This document shows, piece by piece, positions 62,672-64,000 of a DNA stretch of 64,000 nucleotides. This DNA comes from Sycobia sp. Sy_11. Its lineage: Eukaryota > Arthropoda > Insecta > Hymenoptera > Epichrysomallidae. The notes below the pieces were generated by a model, which was not told the origin of the DNA, made no database searches, and saw only the letters and a list, made by a program, of their open reading frames with translations. Location of the stretch: NCBI GenBank assembly GCA_018907035.1, contig JACCIC010000063.1, forward strand, positions 939,001 to 1,003,000, in the 5' to 3' direction. The position numbers were made by a program, and so were the translations under genes. Positions within the stretch are counted from its first letter, which is position 1, and each line of letters begins with the position of its first letter.

Positions 62672-64000
62672 AAACTGGATGGATATTTTGCAAGTGACTA
62701 ATCGAGAATTTGGCAAGAGGTGGCTTATTTTTAGTGGAACTGAAAAAAATATTGGTTTCAATCCACTTTTTACATTTTCGTATAATAAATAGCGGTTATA
62801 TATACGATTTGGTGAGTTTCAGAAATTTTTTGGCTTATGAAAAATTGGAAAAACTTTTTTACATCTGTAGAAATAAAAATTTACACAGTCTCGGTCCTTA
62901 TATCAATAGAAGATAGGAAATTTATGTAGCAAGAAATGCTGAATTATAATTTTATATAAATGATAAAAGGCATTTAGATATTATATTTAAACAGATAATA
63001 TGTAAACATTTGAACTGACGAGCGTTCGAATCTTTGGCCCCTTCTAAAACTTTAGTATAATTAACCGGAAAAATTCAATTTCATCCTATTGGAAGAAGCT
63101 ATATTATATATTAAATCTCTGCAATTATAGAAGCTCGTTACTGATGCACACAATAAATGAACCTCGTTTATATGCGTAAAAGTACTTATCAAGATGGGTA
63201 CAGATCTGACAATAATTAAGATGCTTTGATTTAATAGCTATAATAAACGGCTTCTATTCATCTAAATCTTTTCACCCAAAAACAAGTGGCTCCTGAACTG
63301 CTTATCTTTTTGAATTTAAATGAATAGAAGTATATCAAACTGTCACTTTTAAATTCAACTATTTCACAAATTGCAGCTTGCCTAACCAGTTATTGAATTG
63401 GTGACTTTTTTTATTGAAGCAAGTCAAAGGCGTCGTTATGGAATTCGTCTTCAGAAAATTCGAGTGATAAGTTTTATTTTATTATATTTATACTTATATT
63501 TTATTATTTATATTTTATATTTATTTTATTATATTGATCAAATTGGATTACCTTTATTACTTATTATTTTTTTTCAGAAAGTTAAATAATTTTAATGAGC
63601 TTATGATAATTATGATTAGAAGGTTTGTAAATTGTCAAAAAGATGATTTTCTTATAAATATCATTTTGAGATTTAGAATTGTATTTATTTAAGAACGAAT
63701 TACAATTATCTACAAATTTTACATAAATCTCAAGAATTTTCATTACATAAATTGTTTTCCATATTGGATTTTTTTCTGGCAAAAAGGACCTTACGAATGC
63801 TTCATTTACAAGATCTTCCATCAATCGCCCACGATATAAAATACAAAGACGCGGTACATAGAAACATAGACGTCAATGTCTTCCATCTAGATTTACACAC
63901 GCGGCTAGAGCGCGCAGAGCATGGGAAGTAAATGTCAAAGGGCTAAGAAAGCGAAGGAAATACGTGGCGTGACGTCAGGAGAAGTGGGGGGATAGAGAGA

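Larger units (their letters stand above)
61750..64000. other. AT-rich stretch to window end
   Basis: Apart from the CT array and weak terminal-exon candidate near 62587, and a donor-like TTTG|GTGAGT at 62812, nothing is supported. The last 130 bases become CpG-richer. Confidence 0.45.

Noticed and set aside
62793..62811. 19-nt segment before TTTG|GTGAGT that would extend the hydrophobic frame
   Set aside because: The acceptor ATAATAAATAG lacks a proper pyrimidine tract.

Overview
The window looks like nuclear DNA of an arthropod, most likely an insect. A hymenopteran (ant, bee or wasp) is a reasonable guess from the base composition: CpG dinucleotides are not depleted, GC-rich CpG-dense patches of 0.3-1 kb alternate abruptly with very AT-rich stretches, and there are many long pure microsatellites of the CA/GT, GA/CT, TA, CAA, CTT and GTAT types. 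This assignment is inference; no diagnostic gene is present. There are no bacterial operons, ribosome binding sites, rRNA genes or CRISPR arrays.

I recognise no protein-coding gene. Nearly all open frames are chance frames through GC-rich DNA or microsatellites. The simplest reading is that the window lies mostly inside one very large intron, or in gene-poor flanking DNA, of a long-intron gene. The most interesting support is a set of splice-like signals on the + strand. Two short candidate exons (57362-57387, 26 nt; 59380-59419, 40 nt) each have a pyrimidine-rich acceptor and a good donor. They join in one open frame that reads as plausible protein (GGNWFYGE, then VGYQHDVVLYIIF). Three sites (18705, 51087, 59380) have a strong 3' splice site directly abutting a strong 5' splice site, the form of recursive-splicing ratchet points known from giant Drosophila introns. 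These rest on eye-read motifs, not on transcript or conservation data.

Layout. 1-5 kb: GC-rich patches near 0.5-1.1 and 3.8-4.5 kb, an exact 25-bp direct repeat at 1.0/1.7 kb, and a large (CA)n-spacer-(GT)n inverted pair at 2.26-2.58 kb. 5-11 kb: AT-rich DNA with GA and GT arrays and a tRNA-derived SINE-like element on the - strand near 10.0 kb. 11-25 kb: GC-rich islands at 11.3-12.3, 14.0-14.3, 15.5-15.9, 18.4-19.1, 22.7-23.3 and 23.9-24.9 kb, separated by AT-rich DNA with TA arrays. 25-36 kb: mostly AT-rich, with CT, CAA and GA arrays, an especially AT-rich desert at 27.8-30.8 kb, a possible transposon remnant at 30.8-31.35 kb, a compound TA/CA array at 31.4-31.7 kb and a GA/CT inverted pair at 33.7-34.0 kb. 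36-51 kb: GC-rich islands at 36.5-37.4, 38.3-38.65, 40.1-40.8, 42.8-43.2, 44.7-45.7, 47.3-47.9, 48.3-48.6 and 49.9-50.7 kb. 51-64 kb: TA-rich arrays, islands at 54.5-55.3, 58.2-58.5 and 59.6-61.3 kb, the candidate exon pair at 57.4/59.4 kb and AT-rich DNA to the end.

Because no complete gene is visible, I cannot say how genes work together here. The useful content is candidate splicing signals, repeats and base-composition structure.
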